64,000 nucleotides of DNA, taken from NCBI GenBank assembly GCA_049322795.1, contig JBMOQH010000007.1, forward strand, positions 88,198 through 152,197, read 5' to 3'. Positions within the stretch are counted from its first letter, which is position 1. Each line of letters starts with the position of its first letter. The translations under genes and the position numbers were made by a program. The notes beneath the pieces are model-generated. The model was given only the letters and a program-made list of their open reading frames with translations, searched no databases and was not told where the DNA came from. Positions 8,919 through 17,672 of the stretch are shown here, piece by piece. The stretch is from Immundisolibacter sp049322795. GTDB taxonomy: Bacteria > Pseudomonadota > Gammaproteobacteria > Immundisolibacterales > Immundisolibacteraceae.

Positions 8919-9485
8919 ATGATCAACACCCGCCGCCTGTTCGTGTGCGTCTTGCTGTTCGCCCTGCCCATGTCGGCAGGCGCCACGCGGGTGTACAAAT
9001 CCACGGCGCCTGACGGCAGCACGGTTTTTTCGGATCGGCCGAGCCCCCAGGCGACCCAGATCGACATCACGCCGTCGCGACCGGCCGCGCCCCAGGCCGC
9101 CCCGGCGCCCGCCGAGCCGGCGCCCGAACCCGTGGCCGAGCCGAGCCGCCCGGTCTCCTACAAGACCTTGCGCATTACCCAACCGGCGAACGATTCCGTG
9201 CACTGGTTCGCCGAGGGTCCAGTGGCCGTGGCGGTGGACATTGCGCCACCGCTGGCCGAAGGACACCTCCTGGTGCCGATCCTGAACGGGGTGGCGCAGG
9301 GCGACGGCGTGGCCGCCAGCGGCTTCAACCTGTCGGGTCTCGACCCCGACACCTACAGCCTGACGGTGGCGATTCGCGATGCCGCTGGCAAGACACTGAA
9401 GCAGAGCGCCGCCGTTCGTTTTCATTTCAAACGTCAATCGGTGAATCTGCCGTCCCGTCGCCCGCCGCCGAAACCCGCTCCCTGA
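8919..9485 (+). CDS. DUF4124-domain secreted protein
   Basis: A 188-residue protein with a cleavable signal peptide (residues 1–22, ending AGA). A DUF4124 module follows (VYKSTAPDGSTVFSDRPS), then a Pro/Ala-rich linker at about 50–78, and a beta-rich C-terminal half. DUF4124 proteins are commonly found between glnA and ntrB in gammaproteobacteria, but their role is unknown. The C-terminus ends in a basic, Pro-rich tail. Probably periplasmic. Confidence 0.85.
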   Translation: MINTRRLFVCVLLFALPMSAGATRVYKSTAPDGSTVFSDRPSPQATQIDITPSRPAAPQAAPAPAEPAPEPVAEPSRPVSYKTLRITQPANDSVHWFAEGPVAVAVDIAPPLAEGHLLVPILNGVAQGDGVAASGFNLSGLDPDTYSLTVAIRDAAGKTLKQSAAVRFHFKRQSVNLPSRRPPPKPAP

Positions 9486-9514
9486 CGACCGACCGGCGAC
9501 ACGACGCCGCCAAC

Positions 9515-10627
9515 ATGCCCCGTTCGTCCGCAAGCAAAGCCCCCGTGCCGCCCCTGAACCCGACCGATTCCGCGCCCGGCAGTGTTCTCGACAGCCTGCG
9601 GACCGCGGTTGTCGTGGTCGATGCCATGCACAAGGTGAGCTACCTGAACCAGGCTGCCGAAGAACTGCTCGGCGCCAGCACCCGCCAGCTGCGCGGTCAG
9701 CCGATCGATAACCTGCTGCACGACACCGCGCTTGGCACGGTAATCAGCGAAACGGTCGAGCGCCAGCAGGCGGTGCTGCGTCACGATCTCGATTTCGGGC
9801 TGCCGGGCGGCCCGTCCCGGCGCTTCGACTGCTGGCTGACGCCGCTCGACGGTCCGCAGCGGGGCGGGCTGGTCATCGAGATTGCCGCGGTCGGCACACT
9901 GGGCGACACCCAGCGCGAGAACCACCTGCTTGCCCAGCAGGAGGCGAACCGACTGATGCTGCGCGGCCTGGCGCACGAGATCAAGAATCCCCTTGGCGGT
10001 CTGCGCGGCGCGGCGCAGCTGCTGGAACGCGAGTTGGCCGACCCGGACCTGGCGGAGTACACGCAGATCATCATCGGCGAGGCCGATCGCCTCAAGAACC
10101 TGATCGACCGCATGCTCAGCCCCGGGATGGCGCCGGAGATGGCCCGCGTCAGCGTGCACGAGGTCCTGGAACGCGTGCGCGCGCTGGTCGCCGCCGACCT
10201 GCCGCCCGACCTCAACGTCGAATGCGACTACGACCCGAGCCTGCCCGACCTGTGGGGCGACCGCGAGCAGCTGATCCAGGCGCTGCTGAACCTGGTCAGG
10301 AACGCCGTGCAGGCCGTCGACGAAGGCAACCGCCGCCCCGGGCAGGTGTTGCTGCGTACGCGGGTACGCCGCCGCGTCACCATCGCCGGGCGGCACCACC
10401 GCCTGCTGGCCCAGGTGGACGTGGTCGACAACGGCCCTGGCGTGCCGGAGAACCTCCGGGAGCAGATTTTTCACCCGCTGGTGACCGGGCGGACCACCGG
10501 CACCGGCCTTGGCCTGTCGATTGCGCAATCCCTGATCAGCCGGCACGAAGGCTGCATTAACTTTCACAGCATGCCGGGCAACACCGTGTTTTCCGTGCTG
10601 TTGCCCCTCGCCGGAGAACGCCGATGA
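9515..10627 (+). CDS. ntrB: Nitrogen regulation sensor kinase NtrB (GlnL)
   Basis: Cytoplasmic histidine kinase/phosphatase of 370 residues that phosphorylates NtrC under nitrogen limitation, under control of PII protein. A PAS-like N-terminal domain (about 25–115) is followed by the H-box LAHEIKNPLGG with His154, the N-box LLNLVRNAVQAV, DNGPGVPENL and GTGLGLSIAQ. There is no membrane segment, as expected. It overlaps ntrC by ATGA. Confidence 0.95.
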   Translation: MPRSSASKAPVPPLNPTDSAPGSVLDSLRTAVVVVDAMHKVSYLNQAAEELLGASTRQLRGQPIDNLLHDTALGTVISETVERQQAVLRHDLDFGLPGGPSRRFDCWLTPLDGPQRGGLVIEIAAVGTLGDTQRENHLLAQQEANRLMLRGLAHEIKNPLGGLRGAAQLLERELADPDLAEYTQIIIGEADRLKNLIDRMLSPGMAPEMARVSVHEVLERVRALVAADLPPDLNVECDYDPSLPDLWGDREQLIQALLNLVRNAVQAVDEGNRRPGQVLLRTRVRRRVTIAGRHHRLLAQVDVVDNGPGVPENLREQIFHPLVTGRTTGTGLGLSIAQSLISRHEGCINFHSMPGNTVFSVLLPLAGERR

Positions 10628-12024
10628 ATCGCCAGGAACGCGTATGGGTGGTCGACGACGACCGCTCCATCCGCTGGGTGTTGTGCCGCGCGCTGCAAAG
10701 CGCCGGCTTTCAGGCTATCGAATTCGAAGACGCCGAGCGCGCCAGCGCGGCGCTGGCCGGCAACGAGCCGGACGCCATCGTGTCCGACGTGCGCATGCCG
10801 GGCCGCAGCGGTTTCGACCTGCTGGCCGAGCTGCGCGAGCGCGCGCCGCAGGTGCCGGTGATCATCACCACGGCGTATCCGGACCTCGACAGTGCGGTGT
10901 CGGCCTTCCAGGGTGGCGCCTTCGAACACCTGCCGAAGCCGTTCGACGTCGACGACGCCGTCGACCTGGTCAGCCGCGCCATCGCCCAGCGACGCGAAGC
11001 CGCCGAGCCGACGGAGCACGCTCCATTGGCCACGCCGTCCGACATGATCGGCTCGGCGCCGGCCATGCAGGAGGTGTTCCGTGCCATCGGCCGCCTGTCG
11101 CGCTCCAGCATCAACGTGCTCATCACCGGCGAGTCGGGAACGGGCAAGGAACTGATCGCGCGCGCCCTGCACCGCCACAGCCCGCGCAGCGGCGGGCCGT
11201 TCATCGCGCTCAACATGGCGGCCATCAACCGCGAATTGTTGGAATCCGAGCTGTTCGGTCACGAACGCGGCGCCTTCACCGGCGCGCAGGCGCTGCGCCG
11301 CGGGCGCTTTGAGCAGGCCCATGGCGGCACGCTGTTTCTGGACGAAATCGGCGACATGCCGGCCGAACTGCAAACCCGACTGCTGCGCGTGTTGCAGGAG
11401 GGCGAGTTCTACCGCGTCGGTGCGCACGCGCCGCTGCAGGTGGACGTGCGCGTGATCGCCGCCACACACCAGAATCTCGAGGCGCAGGTACAGGCCGGCA
11501 AGTTCCGCGAAGATCTGCTGCATCGCCTGAACGTGGTCCGCGTGCGCGTGCCGCCGCTGCGCGAGCGGCGCGAGGATATCCCCGGGCTGGTGCAGCATTT
11601 TCTCGCCCGCGCCGCCCGGGAACTGCAAGTCGACTGCAAGACCGTGGCGCCCGAGGTGGTGGCCCGCCTGGCCAGCTTCGACTGGCCGGGCAACGTGCGG
11701 CAGATCGAAAACGTGTGCCGCTGGCTGACCGTGATGACGCCAACGCAGGTCGTGCGTGTGGACGACCTGCCGAGCGAGGTGATCGGCACGTCGGCAACCG
11801 TGGACGAGGACTGGCAAAGCGCGCTCAAGCGCAGCGCCGCGGGACGGCTGGCCGGCGGCGAGCGCGGCGTGATGAACGACCTGACACCGGCTTTCGAGCG
11901 GCTGATGATCGGCGTCGCGCTCGACCGCACCGGCGGACGCCGTCAGGAAGCCGCGCTGCTGCTTGGCTGGGGCCGCAACACGCTTACGCGCAAGATCAAG
12001 GAACTCGGCATCGCCGACGAGTGA
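10624..12024 (+). CDS. ntrC: Nitrogen regulation response regulator NtrC (GlnG)
   Basis: Sigma-54-dependent activator of 466 residues. The receiver domain carries phosphoacceptor Asp55 in IVSDVRMPG. The AAA+ domain carries Walker A GESGTGKE (from 169), the sigma-54-contacting GAFTGA loop (from 216) and Walker B TLFLDEIGDMP. A Fis-type helix-turn-helix closes the protein (RRQEAALLLGWGRNTLTRKI). It would act on the promoter upstream of glnA. The downstream end abuts the repeat copy at 12031–12118. Confidence 0.96.
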   Translation: MNRQERVWVVDDDRSIRWVLCRALQSAGFQAIEFEDAERASAALAGNEPDAIVSDVRMPGRSGFDLLAELRERAPQVPVIITTAYPDLDSAVSAFQGGAFEHLPKPFDVDDAVDLVSRAIAQRREAAEPTEHAPLATPSDMIGSAPAMQEVFRAIGRLSRSSINVLITGESGTGKELIARALHRHSPRSGGPFIALNMAAINRELLESELFGHERGAFTGAQALRRGRFEQAHGGTLFLDEIGDMPAELQTRLLRVLQEGEFYRVGAHAPLQVDVRVIAATHQNLEAQVQAGKFREDLLHRLNVVRVRVPPLRERREDIPGLVQHFLARAARELQVDCKTVAPEVVARLASFDWPGNVRQIENVCRWLTVMTPTQVVRVDDLPSEVIGTSATVDEDWQSALKRSAAGRLAGGERGVMNDLTPAFERLMIGVALDRTGGRRQEAALLLGWGRNTLTRKIKELGIADE

Positions 12025-12030
12025 GGGACG

Positions 12031-12118
12031 CGCTGGGCGTTCAGCGTTTCTTTCGGCGGCGCCGCGGGCATGTCCCGCGACGCGGCAAGTCGAGAAATTC
12101 CAAGGCCGGAATTTTCAG
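12031..12118 (-). repeat. Five-hairpin repeat family, copy R1 (inverted, partial)
   Basis: Read on the minus strand this copy contains a module A stem (12091–12118), a module B stem (GCGCCGCGGG 12059–12068 with CCCGCGACGC 12074–12083, one G·T pair) and an E-like stem (CGCTG 12031–12035 with CAGCG 12042–12046). Modules C and D are missing. It lies between the ends of ntrC and xthA, where its stems could act as a bidirectional terminator. Confidence 0.65.
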
Positions 12119-12141
12119 CATTTCCCCAGAAACGGCCCGCC

Positions 12142-12924
12142 TCATTCCAGTGTGGCGGCGTCCAGCTCCAGCAGCACGGGCGCGTGGTCCGAGGGCCGCT
12201 CCAGGCGGCGCATGTCGATTTCCACCCGGCACGCGCGGCAAGCCGCCAGCACCGGCGCACTCGCCAGGATGTGGTCGATGCGCAGGCCGTTGTTGCGCCG
12301 AAAGCCCGCCCCGCGGTAATCCCACCAGGTAAACACCTGCTCGGCCGGATTCAGGCGCCGAAACGTGTCGTCCAGCCCCAGTGCCGTGATGCCGGCCAGG
12401 GCTTCGCGCTCGGCCGGACTGACCAGCACCTGCCCTTCCCAGGCCGCCGGATCGTGCACGTCGATGTCCGCCGGGGCGATGTTGAAATCGCCCATTACGA
12501 GCAGCTTTGGCCAGCGCTGCAAGGCCGTTTCGAGATAACGCCGAAAGTCGGCCAGCCAGTCGAGCTTGTAGGCGTATTTCTCGGAGCCGACGCTGCTGCC
12601 GTTGGGCACGTAGGCATTCACCACGTGCAGCGGCCCGAACGAAGCCGCCACGAAGCGCTTTTGCTCGTCCGGCGGCCGGCCGGGCAAGGCCAGCAGCGTC
12701 TCGCCCGCCGCCTGCCGGCTCAGCACGGCCACGCCGTTGTAGGTGGGCTGCCCGGTGAACGCCGCCTGATAGCCGGCCGCCGCCAATTCCGTCTGCGGAA
12801 AGTCGGCGTCGACCACCTTGGTCTCCTGCAGGCCGACGATGTCCGGCTGCACGCGGGCCAGCCAGTCGAGCAACTGCGGCAGACGCACGCGCAGCGAATT
12901 GACGTTCCAGGTGGCGATCAGCAT
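12142..12924 (-). CDS. xthA: Exodeoxyribonuclease III
   Basis: AP endonuclease and 3'-5' exonuclease for base-excision repair, 260 residues. Motifs in order: ATWNVNSLRVRL, LQETKVVD, NAYVPNGSSVGSEKYAYKLDW, MGDFNIAP, FTWWDYRGAGFRRNNGLRIDH and the closing PSDHAPVLLEL, which holds the catalytic Asp-His. The ATG at 12924 gives the usual family start MLIATWNVNS. The gene is bracketed by two copies of the multi-hairpin repeat. Confidence 0.96.
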   Translation of the reverse strand: MLIATWNVNSLRVRLPQLLDWLARVQPDIVGLQETKVVDADFPQTELAAAGYQAAFTGQPTYNGVAVLSRQAAGETLLALPGRPPDEQKRFVAASFGPLHVVNAYVPNGSSVGSEKYAYKLDWLADFRRYLETALQRWPKLLVMGDFNIAPADIDVHDPAAWEGQVLVSPAEREALAGITALGLDDTFRRLNPAEQVFTWWDYRGAGFRRNNGLRIDHILASAPVLAACRACRVEIDMRRLERPSDHAPVLLELDAATLE

Positions 12925-12975
12925 GCGAGTGCCCGCGCAGCGAGAGGGGCCCGGAGCTTACCGTGTGGGCAGACA

Positions 12976-13110
12976 CTGACAATTCCAGCCATGGAATTTT
13001 CAGTTCGACGCATCGCGGCAGCACTGTAGCGCTGCGCCCCATGGATCAAGAGCTTGCGCCCTTGATCCATGGGGCGTCCTGCCCGGGACAGGAAGCGCTG
13101 AATAAATCTA
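12976..13110 (+). repeat. Five-hairpin repeat family, copy R2
   Basis: Module A pairs 12976–12987 with 12992–13003 with one mismatch. Module B is degraded. Module C is a perfect 14-bp stem, CCCCATGGATCAAG (13037–13050) with CTTGATCCATGGGG (13061–13074). Modules D (13075–13092) and E (13091–13110) are altered, and E lacks its right arm where the rhlE stop codon begins. It lies between the start of xthA and the end of rhlE. Confidence 0.8.
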
Positions 13111-14337
13111 GCGGCGCGACCCGCGGTGCGACCGCCCCGCCGACGGCCCGCCGCGCCCCGGTGCCCGCGCCTGCGCCTGTCTTGCCTCGGCCGCGGCGTG
13201 TGGCGACGGCTCGTAGCCCGGCAGCACCTGCGGGGCGATGCGCTGCTGCACCAGCCGCTCGATGTTGCGCAGCAGGTCGAGCTCGTCCGGCGATACCAGC
13301 GAGATGGCGTGCCCGGCCCGACCGGCCCGCCCGGTGCGGCCGATGCGGTGCACGTAGTCGGCAGGCACTTCCGGCAGGTCGTGGTTCACCACCAGCGGAA
13401 GCTGGTCGATGTCGAGCCCACGGGCAGCGATGTCGGTGGCCACCAGCACGCGCACATTGCCGTTCTTGAAGCCTTCAAGCGCCCGCGTGCGCGCGCCCTG
13501 GCTCTTGTTGCCGTGGATGGCGGCGCTCTTCAGGCCATCGGCATCCAGCTGCTCGGCCAGGCGGTTGGCGCCGTGCTTGGTGCGGGCAAACACCAGCACC
13601 TGCTGCCAGTTGTTGCTGCCGACCAGCCAGGACAGCAGTTCGCGCTTGCGGCCCTTGTCGACGGCGTAGGCGACCTGGTCGATCTGGCTCGCCGTCGAGT
13701 TGCGCGGCGCGACGTCGATCTCGACCGGCTGCTGCAGGAACTGCGACGCCAGCGCCCGGATGTCGCTGGAAAAGGTGGCCGAGAACAGCAGCGTCTGGCG
13801 CCGCTTCGGCAGCAGCGCAAGGATGCGGCGGATGTCGCGGATGAAGCCCATGTCGAGCATGCGGTCGGCTTCGTCGAGCACCAGAATCTCCACCCGGTCG
13901 AGCGTACAGGTGCCCTGCTGCAGGTGGTCCAGCAGCCGACCCGGGGTCGCCACCAGCACATCGACGCCGCGCGCCAGCGCGCTGATCTGCGGGTTGATGC
14001 CGACGCCGCCGAAGATCACGGCGCTGCGCAGGCGCAGCCCGCTGCCGTAGTCCTTAACGCTCTGGCCGACCTGGGCCGCCAGCTCGCGCGTCGGGGTGAG
14101 TACCAGCGCGCGCACCGACTTCGGCCGGGCCGGCTGATCGTGCGCCGCCAGGCGTTGCAACATGGGCAGCGAGAAGCCGGCGGTCTTGCCGGTGCCGGTC
14201 TGTGCGGCGGCGAGCACGTCCTGGCCGGCCAGAATGACCGGAATGGACTGCTGTTGGATGGGTGTAGGGGTGTCGTAGCCGTGCGCGGACACGGCCTGAC
14301 ACAGCTCGGCCCGCAGGCCAAGAGTGGCAAAAGGCAT
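13108..14337 (-). CDS. rhlE: DEAD-box ATP-dependent RNA helicase, RhlE type
   Basis: RNA helicase of 409 residues probably acting on ribosome assembly or mRNA decay. The Q motif is TPTPIQQQSIP. Walker A is AAQTGTGKT, followed by PTRELAAQV, VLDEADRMLDMGF (DEAD), FSATF, ATDIAARGLDI and HRIGRTGRAGR. A basic, Ala/Gly/Arg-rich tail of about 45 residues closes the protein, typical of RhlE. The stop codon touches repeat copy R2. Confidence 0.93.
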   Translation of the reverse strand: MPFATLGLRAELCQAVSAHGYDTPTPIQQQSIPVILAGQDVLAAAQTGTGKTAGFSLPMLQRLAAHDQPARPKSVRALVLTPTRELAAQVGQSVKDYGSGLRLRSAVIFGGVGINPQISALARGVDVLVATPGRLLDHLQQGTCTLDRVEILVLDEADRMLDMGFIRDIRRILALLPKRRQTLLFSATFSSDIRALASQFLQQPVEIDVAPRNSTASQIDQVAYAVDKGRKRELLSWLVGSNNWQQVLVFARTKHGANRLAEQLDADGLKSAAIHGNKSQGARTRALEGFKNGNVRVLVATDIAARGLDIDQLPLVVNHDLPEVPADYVHRIGRTGRAGRAGHAISLVSPDELDLLRNIERLVQQRIAPQVLPGYEPSPHAAAEARQAQARAPGRGGPSAGRSHRGSRR

Positions 14338-14530
14338 TGAAAATCCTGGGTTGGGCCTGCGCCGGGCAAGCCAGCGTACGGTCCAGGCGAGATGGGATGA
14401 CAGCGGCCCGGAGCGGGCTGATGCAGACGCGGCGCGGACCGAAGCGCACCGACGAAGGGTGCGCAGTGTAGCGCATCGGAGGCGCTATTCTTGGACGCAC
14501 CCGTCGCGCGCGCCCAACACCGCCTCCCCA

Positions 14531-15277
14531 ATGTCGCGAGCCAACCGCCGCAACTACTACCGCGTGCTGCACGTGCAACCGGATGCGCACGCGGCGGTCA
14601 TCCGCACCGCCTACCGCACCCTGATGCAGAAGCTGCGCCTGCATCCCGACCTCGGTGGCGATGGCGCCGCCGCCAGCCTGATCAACGAAGCCTACGCCGT
14701 GTTGTCCGACCCGGCCCGGCGCGCTGCCTATGACGCGCAGCTCGACCTGCGCCGTGCCCGCGCCGCCTCCGGCCCGCCAGCGGACGACACCGGGTCAGAC
14801 GGTCCGCCCCGGGCAAAGGCGCTGAGGGCGCCCGCGCTGCGGCCGGGGAGCGAGCACTTCGCCGCATGCCCCTTCTGCGCGGCGGTCTTGCCGGCACCCG
14901 GGCACCTTCCAGCGCGCTGCGCGGGCTGCGCCAGCCCGCTGACGCCGCCACCATCGGCCGGACACATCACGGCGAGCCGGCGGGCGTTCGAGCGGCAGCA
15001 CGTGCACACGACGGCCGAATACTTTCTGCGCGGCGACGCCGCCCCGCGGCCGGCCACCCTGCAGGACTTCTCGCCCCACGGCGCGCAGCTCACGGCGGCC
15101 GAGGCCACGCCCCTTGGCCAGACCCTGGCACTCAAGACCCAATTGTTCGACGCGCTCGCGCGGGTGGTCGAATGCCAGCCCGCCTCGCCTGCGTCGGGGC
15201 AGTGGCTGCTGCGGCTCGAATTCCTGACGCTGGCCCTGACCGCGCCCACGGGCAGTCTGGTATCGACGCAGGTCTGA
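14531..15277 (+). CDS. J-domain / zinc-ribbon / PilZ-like protein
   Basis: A 248-residue protein with an unusual domain order. Residues about 8–68 form a J domain with the HPD motif at 38–40, which stimulates Hsp70 ATPase. Residues 113–133 hold a C-P-F-C...C-A-G-C zinc ribbon. Residues about 150–235 resemble a PilZ domain and contain both c-di-GMP-binding motifs: RxxxR (R151-A-F-E-R155) and DxSxxG (D179-F-S-P-H-G184). The ATG at 14531 gives the start MSRANRRNYYRVL. It is divergent from rhlE and alone on its strand. Function is inferred: a chaperone adaptor that may respond to c-di-GMP. Confidence 0.8.
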   Translation: MSRANRRNYYRVLHVQPDAHAAVIRTAYRTLMQKLRLHPDLGGDGAAASLINEAYAVLSDPARRAAYDAQLDLRRARAASGPPADDTGSDGPPRAKALRAPALRPGSEHFAACPFCAAVLPAPGHLPARCAGCASPLTPPPSAGHITASRRAFERQHVHTTAEYFLRGDAAPRPATLQDFSPHGAQLTAAEATPLGQTLALKTQLFDALARVVECQPASPASGQWLLRLEFLTLALTAPTGSLVSTQV

Positions 15278-15302
15278 CGCCCGGGACGGATGGTCCCGGC
15301 AT

Positions 15303-15381
15303 GAATTCAGCGCGCCGGCCCTTGATCCCGTCCGGGGCGTCCTGCCCCGGGCGGGAAGCGCTGAATCAATCAGCGCTTCCC
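15303..15381 (+). repeat. Five-hairpin repeat family, copy R3 (right half)
   Basis: Module D (CCGGGG 15332–15337 with CCCCGG 15345–15350) and a perfect 12-bp module E (15353–15364 with 15370–15381, loop ATCAA) are intact. Only traces of A and C remain. It separates the convergent J-domain gene and ybdD; the E stem ends on the first base of the ybdD stop codon. A separate small stem, CCGGGAC/GTCCCGG, precedes it just after the J-domain gene stop. Confidence 0.75.
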
Positions 15382-15557
15382 TAGCAGCAGCGCTTCACCT
15401 TGGCCCAGGCCGCCTCCTGCCGCTCGCGGAACCAGGTACCCCGGTCGAGCGGCGCGCAGTCCGGATGCGCCGCCGCATGGTGGGCCAGATAGCGCTCATA
15501 CGCGTCGTCGCCGGACACCGCGCGCAGCCAGCGCCACAACATGCGCAGCGCCCTCAT
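15381..15557 (-). CDS. ybdD: YbdD/YjiX-family small protein
   Basis: A 58-residue basic protein of the YbdD family, found almost always directly after cstA. The conserved start (RMLWRWLRAVSGDDAYERYLAHH) and the Pro-x-Asp segment are present. It overlaps the end of cstA by ATGA, so the two are translationally coupled. It is thought to assist the CstA-type pyruvate/peptide transporter. The ORF ends in Cys-Cys. Confidence 0.88.
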   Translation of the reverse strand: MRALRMLWRWLRAVSGDDAYERYLAHHAAAHPDCAPLDRGTWFRERQEAAWAKVKRCC

Positions 15558-17581
15558 GCCCGGCCTCCCGCCACCGCCACACCGGCGCCCGCGCGCAGGT
15601 GACGCAGGCACACCCGCGCCGTGTCGGCCAGGATCAACCACAGCAGACCCACGAACAGCACCGTGAGCCAGCCGTCGAGCCGCATGTTGAAAATCAACTG
15701 CGGCGCCACGGCGGCCTTCTCCGGCGGCAACACGCCACCGGCGAGCTTGGCCGCCAGATCGTTCGCGCCGGCGAAAAAGCCCAGACGCGGATCGTCGCTC
15801 ATCACCTTCTGCCAGGAGGCGGTGCTGGTGACCGCCGTGAGCCAGGCCAGCGGCAGACCGGTGACCCAGAAATATCGCTCGCGGCCGGACTTCACCAGGA
15901 TGGCGGTTGCCACGCACAGGGCGATGGCGGCGAGGATCTGGTTCGAGATGCCGAACAGCGGCCACAGGATGTTGACCCCGCCCGCCGGATCGATCACGCC
16001 GATATAAAGGAAGTAGCCCCAGGCGGCGACGAAGACGCCGCTGCACAGCAGCACCGAGGGATACCAGCTGGTGCGCCCCAGCGCCGGCACGAAGTTGCCG
16101 AGGAAGTCCTGCAACAGAAAGCGTCCCACGCGCGTGCCGGCGTCGAGCGTGGTGAGGATGAAGATGGCCTCGAACATGATGGCGAAGTGGTACCAGACCG
16201 CCAGCAGCCCCTGCCCGAACGCGTTGCTGAAGATGCTGGCCATGCCGACCGCCAGCGACGGCGCACCGCCCGTGCGGCCGAACAGCGTCGCCTCGCCCAT
16301 CTCGCGCGCCAGCTCCTGCATCTGCTCGAGCGCCACCGGGAAACCCCAGGACGAAATGGTGGCGACCGCCTGCGCTCCCTCGCCCACCACGCCGGCCGCG
16401 GTGTTGATGGCGAAGAACACGCCGGGCTCCAGCACGCAGGCGGCGATCAGCGCCATCATCGCCACGAAGGACTCCAGCATCATGCTGCCGTAGCCGATCA
16501 TGTGCACGTCGCGCTCGTCGGTGAGCAGCTTCGGCGTGGTGCCGGAGCTGACCAGCGCGTGGAAGCCCGAGATCGCCCCACAGGCGATGGTGATGAACAC
16601 GAACGGGAACACCTTGCCGGCGAAGATCGGCCCGGTGCCGTCCACGAACGAGGTCACCGCCGGCATGTGCAGCACCGGGTTCAGCCACACGATGGCGACC
16701 GCCAGCAGCGCCACGGTGCCGAGCTTCATGAACGTGGACAGGTAGTCGCGCGGCGCCAGCAGCAGCCACACCGGCAGCACCGCCGCGGCGAAGCCGTAGA
16801 TCATCAGGGCATAGGCGATGGGCACCGGCCCGTGGTCGAACCAGACCCGCAGCGTCGGGTGCTGATCGATCCAGCCGCCGCCCCATACCGCGAACAGCAA
16901 CAGCGCAATGCCGATGGCGCTGCCCTCGAGCACCCGCCCGGGACGGATGGTGCGCATGTAAATGCCGACCAGGACGGCGATGGGGATGGTCGCCGCCACC
17001 GTGGCCGTGGCCCAGGGGCTGTGCTTCATGGCGTTGACGATGATCAGCCCGAGCACCGAGATCAGGATCACCAGAATCATCAGCGTGCCGACCAGCGCCG
17101 CCGCGCCGCCGATGGGGCCGAGTTCGTCGCGCGCCATCTGTCCCAGGCTGCGCCCGTCGCGGCGGGTGGAGGCGAACAGGATCACCATGTCCTGGATGCA
17201 GCCACCGAGCACGGCGCCGATCAGGATCCACAGCGTGCCCGGCAGATAGCCGAACTGCGCGGCGAGCGTCGGCCCCACCAGCGGCCCGGGTCCGGCGATG
17301 GCCGCGAAGTGGTGCCCGAACACCACCCAGCGGTTGGTGGGGACGAAATCGCGCCCGTCGTTGATGCGTGTGGCCGGCGTCGGCCGGCCGTCCACCAGCA
17401 GCACCCGCGTCGCCACCCAGGCGCCGTATACGCGATAGCCGATCGCATACACGCACACCGCCGCGGCGATCAACCACCAGGCATTTATGGATTCCCCGCG
17501 CGCCAGCGCGATGCCGCCGAAGGCAAACGCGCCAAGACCGACCACGGCCAACCAAAACACCCACCGCGCAAGCGCCGTCAT
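15554..17581 (-). CDS. cstA: Carbon starvation protein CstA-type transporter
   Basis: Polytopic inner-membrane protein of 675 residues related to CstA/BtsT, which import peptides or pyruvate. The NRWVVFGHHFAAIAGPGPLVGP motif region, IMFEAIFILTTLDAGTR and GISNQILAAIAL are diagnostic, and many hydrophobic segments run through it. The ATG at 17581 is preferred because AGAGGA lies just upstream; an in-frame ATG 42 bases earlier lacks this. Repeat R4 lies upstream of the gene. Confidence 0.94.
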   Translation of the reverse strand: MTALARWVFWLAVVGLGAFAFGGIALARGESINAWWLIAAAVCVYAIGYRVYGAWVATRVLLVDGRPTPATRINDGRDFVPTNRWVVFGHHFAAIAGPGPLVGPTLAAQFGYLPGTLWILIGAVLGGCIQDMVILFASTRRDGRSLGQMARDELGPIGGAAALVGTLMILVILISVLGLIIVNAMKHSPWATATVAATIPIAVLVGIYMRTIRPGRVLEGSAIGIALLLFAVWGGGWIDQHPTLRVWFDHGPVPIAYALMIYGFAAAVLPVWLLLAPRDYLSTFMKLGTVALLAVAIVWLNPVLHMPAVTSFVDGTGPIFAGKVFPFVFITIACGAISGFHALVSSGTTPKLLTDERDVHMIGYGSMMLESFVAMMALIAACVLEPGVFFAINTAAGVVGEGAQAVATISSWGFPVALEQMQELAREMGEATLFGRTGGAPSLAVGMASIFSNAFGQGLLAVWYHFAIMFEAIFILTTLDAGTRVGRFLLQDFLGNFVPALGRTSWYPSVLLCSGVFVAAWGYFLYIGVIDPAGGVNILWPLFGISNQILAAIALCVATAILVKSGRERYFWVTGLPLAWLTAVTSTASWQKVMSDDPRLGFFAGANDLAAKLAGGVLPPEKAAVAPQLIFNMRLDGWLTVLFVGLLWLILADTARVCLRHLRAGAGVAVAGGRA

Positions 17582-17672
17582 GAATCCTCTCCCCATCCCC
17601 GGGCGCGCCGCCGTGGCGCGCACCCTGCAATGCTAACCGCCGCGCGCCCGGTCGCGGATGGCTTGGGAGATG

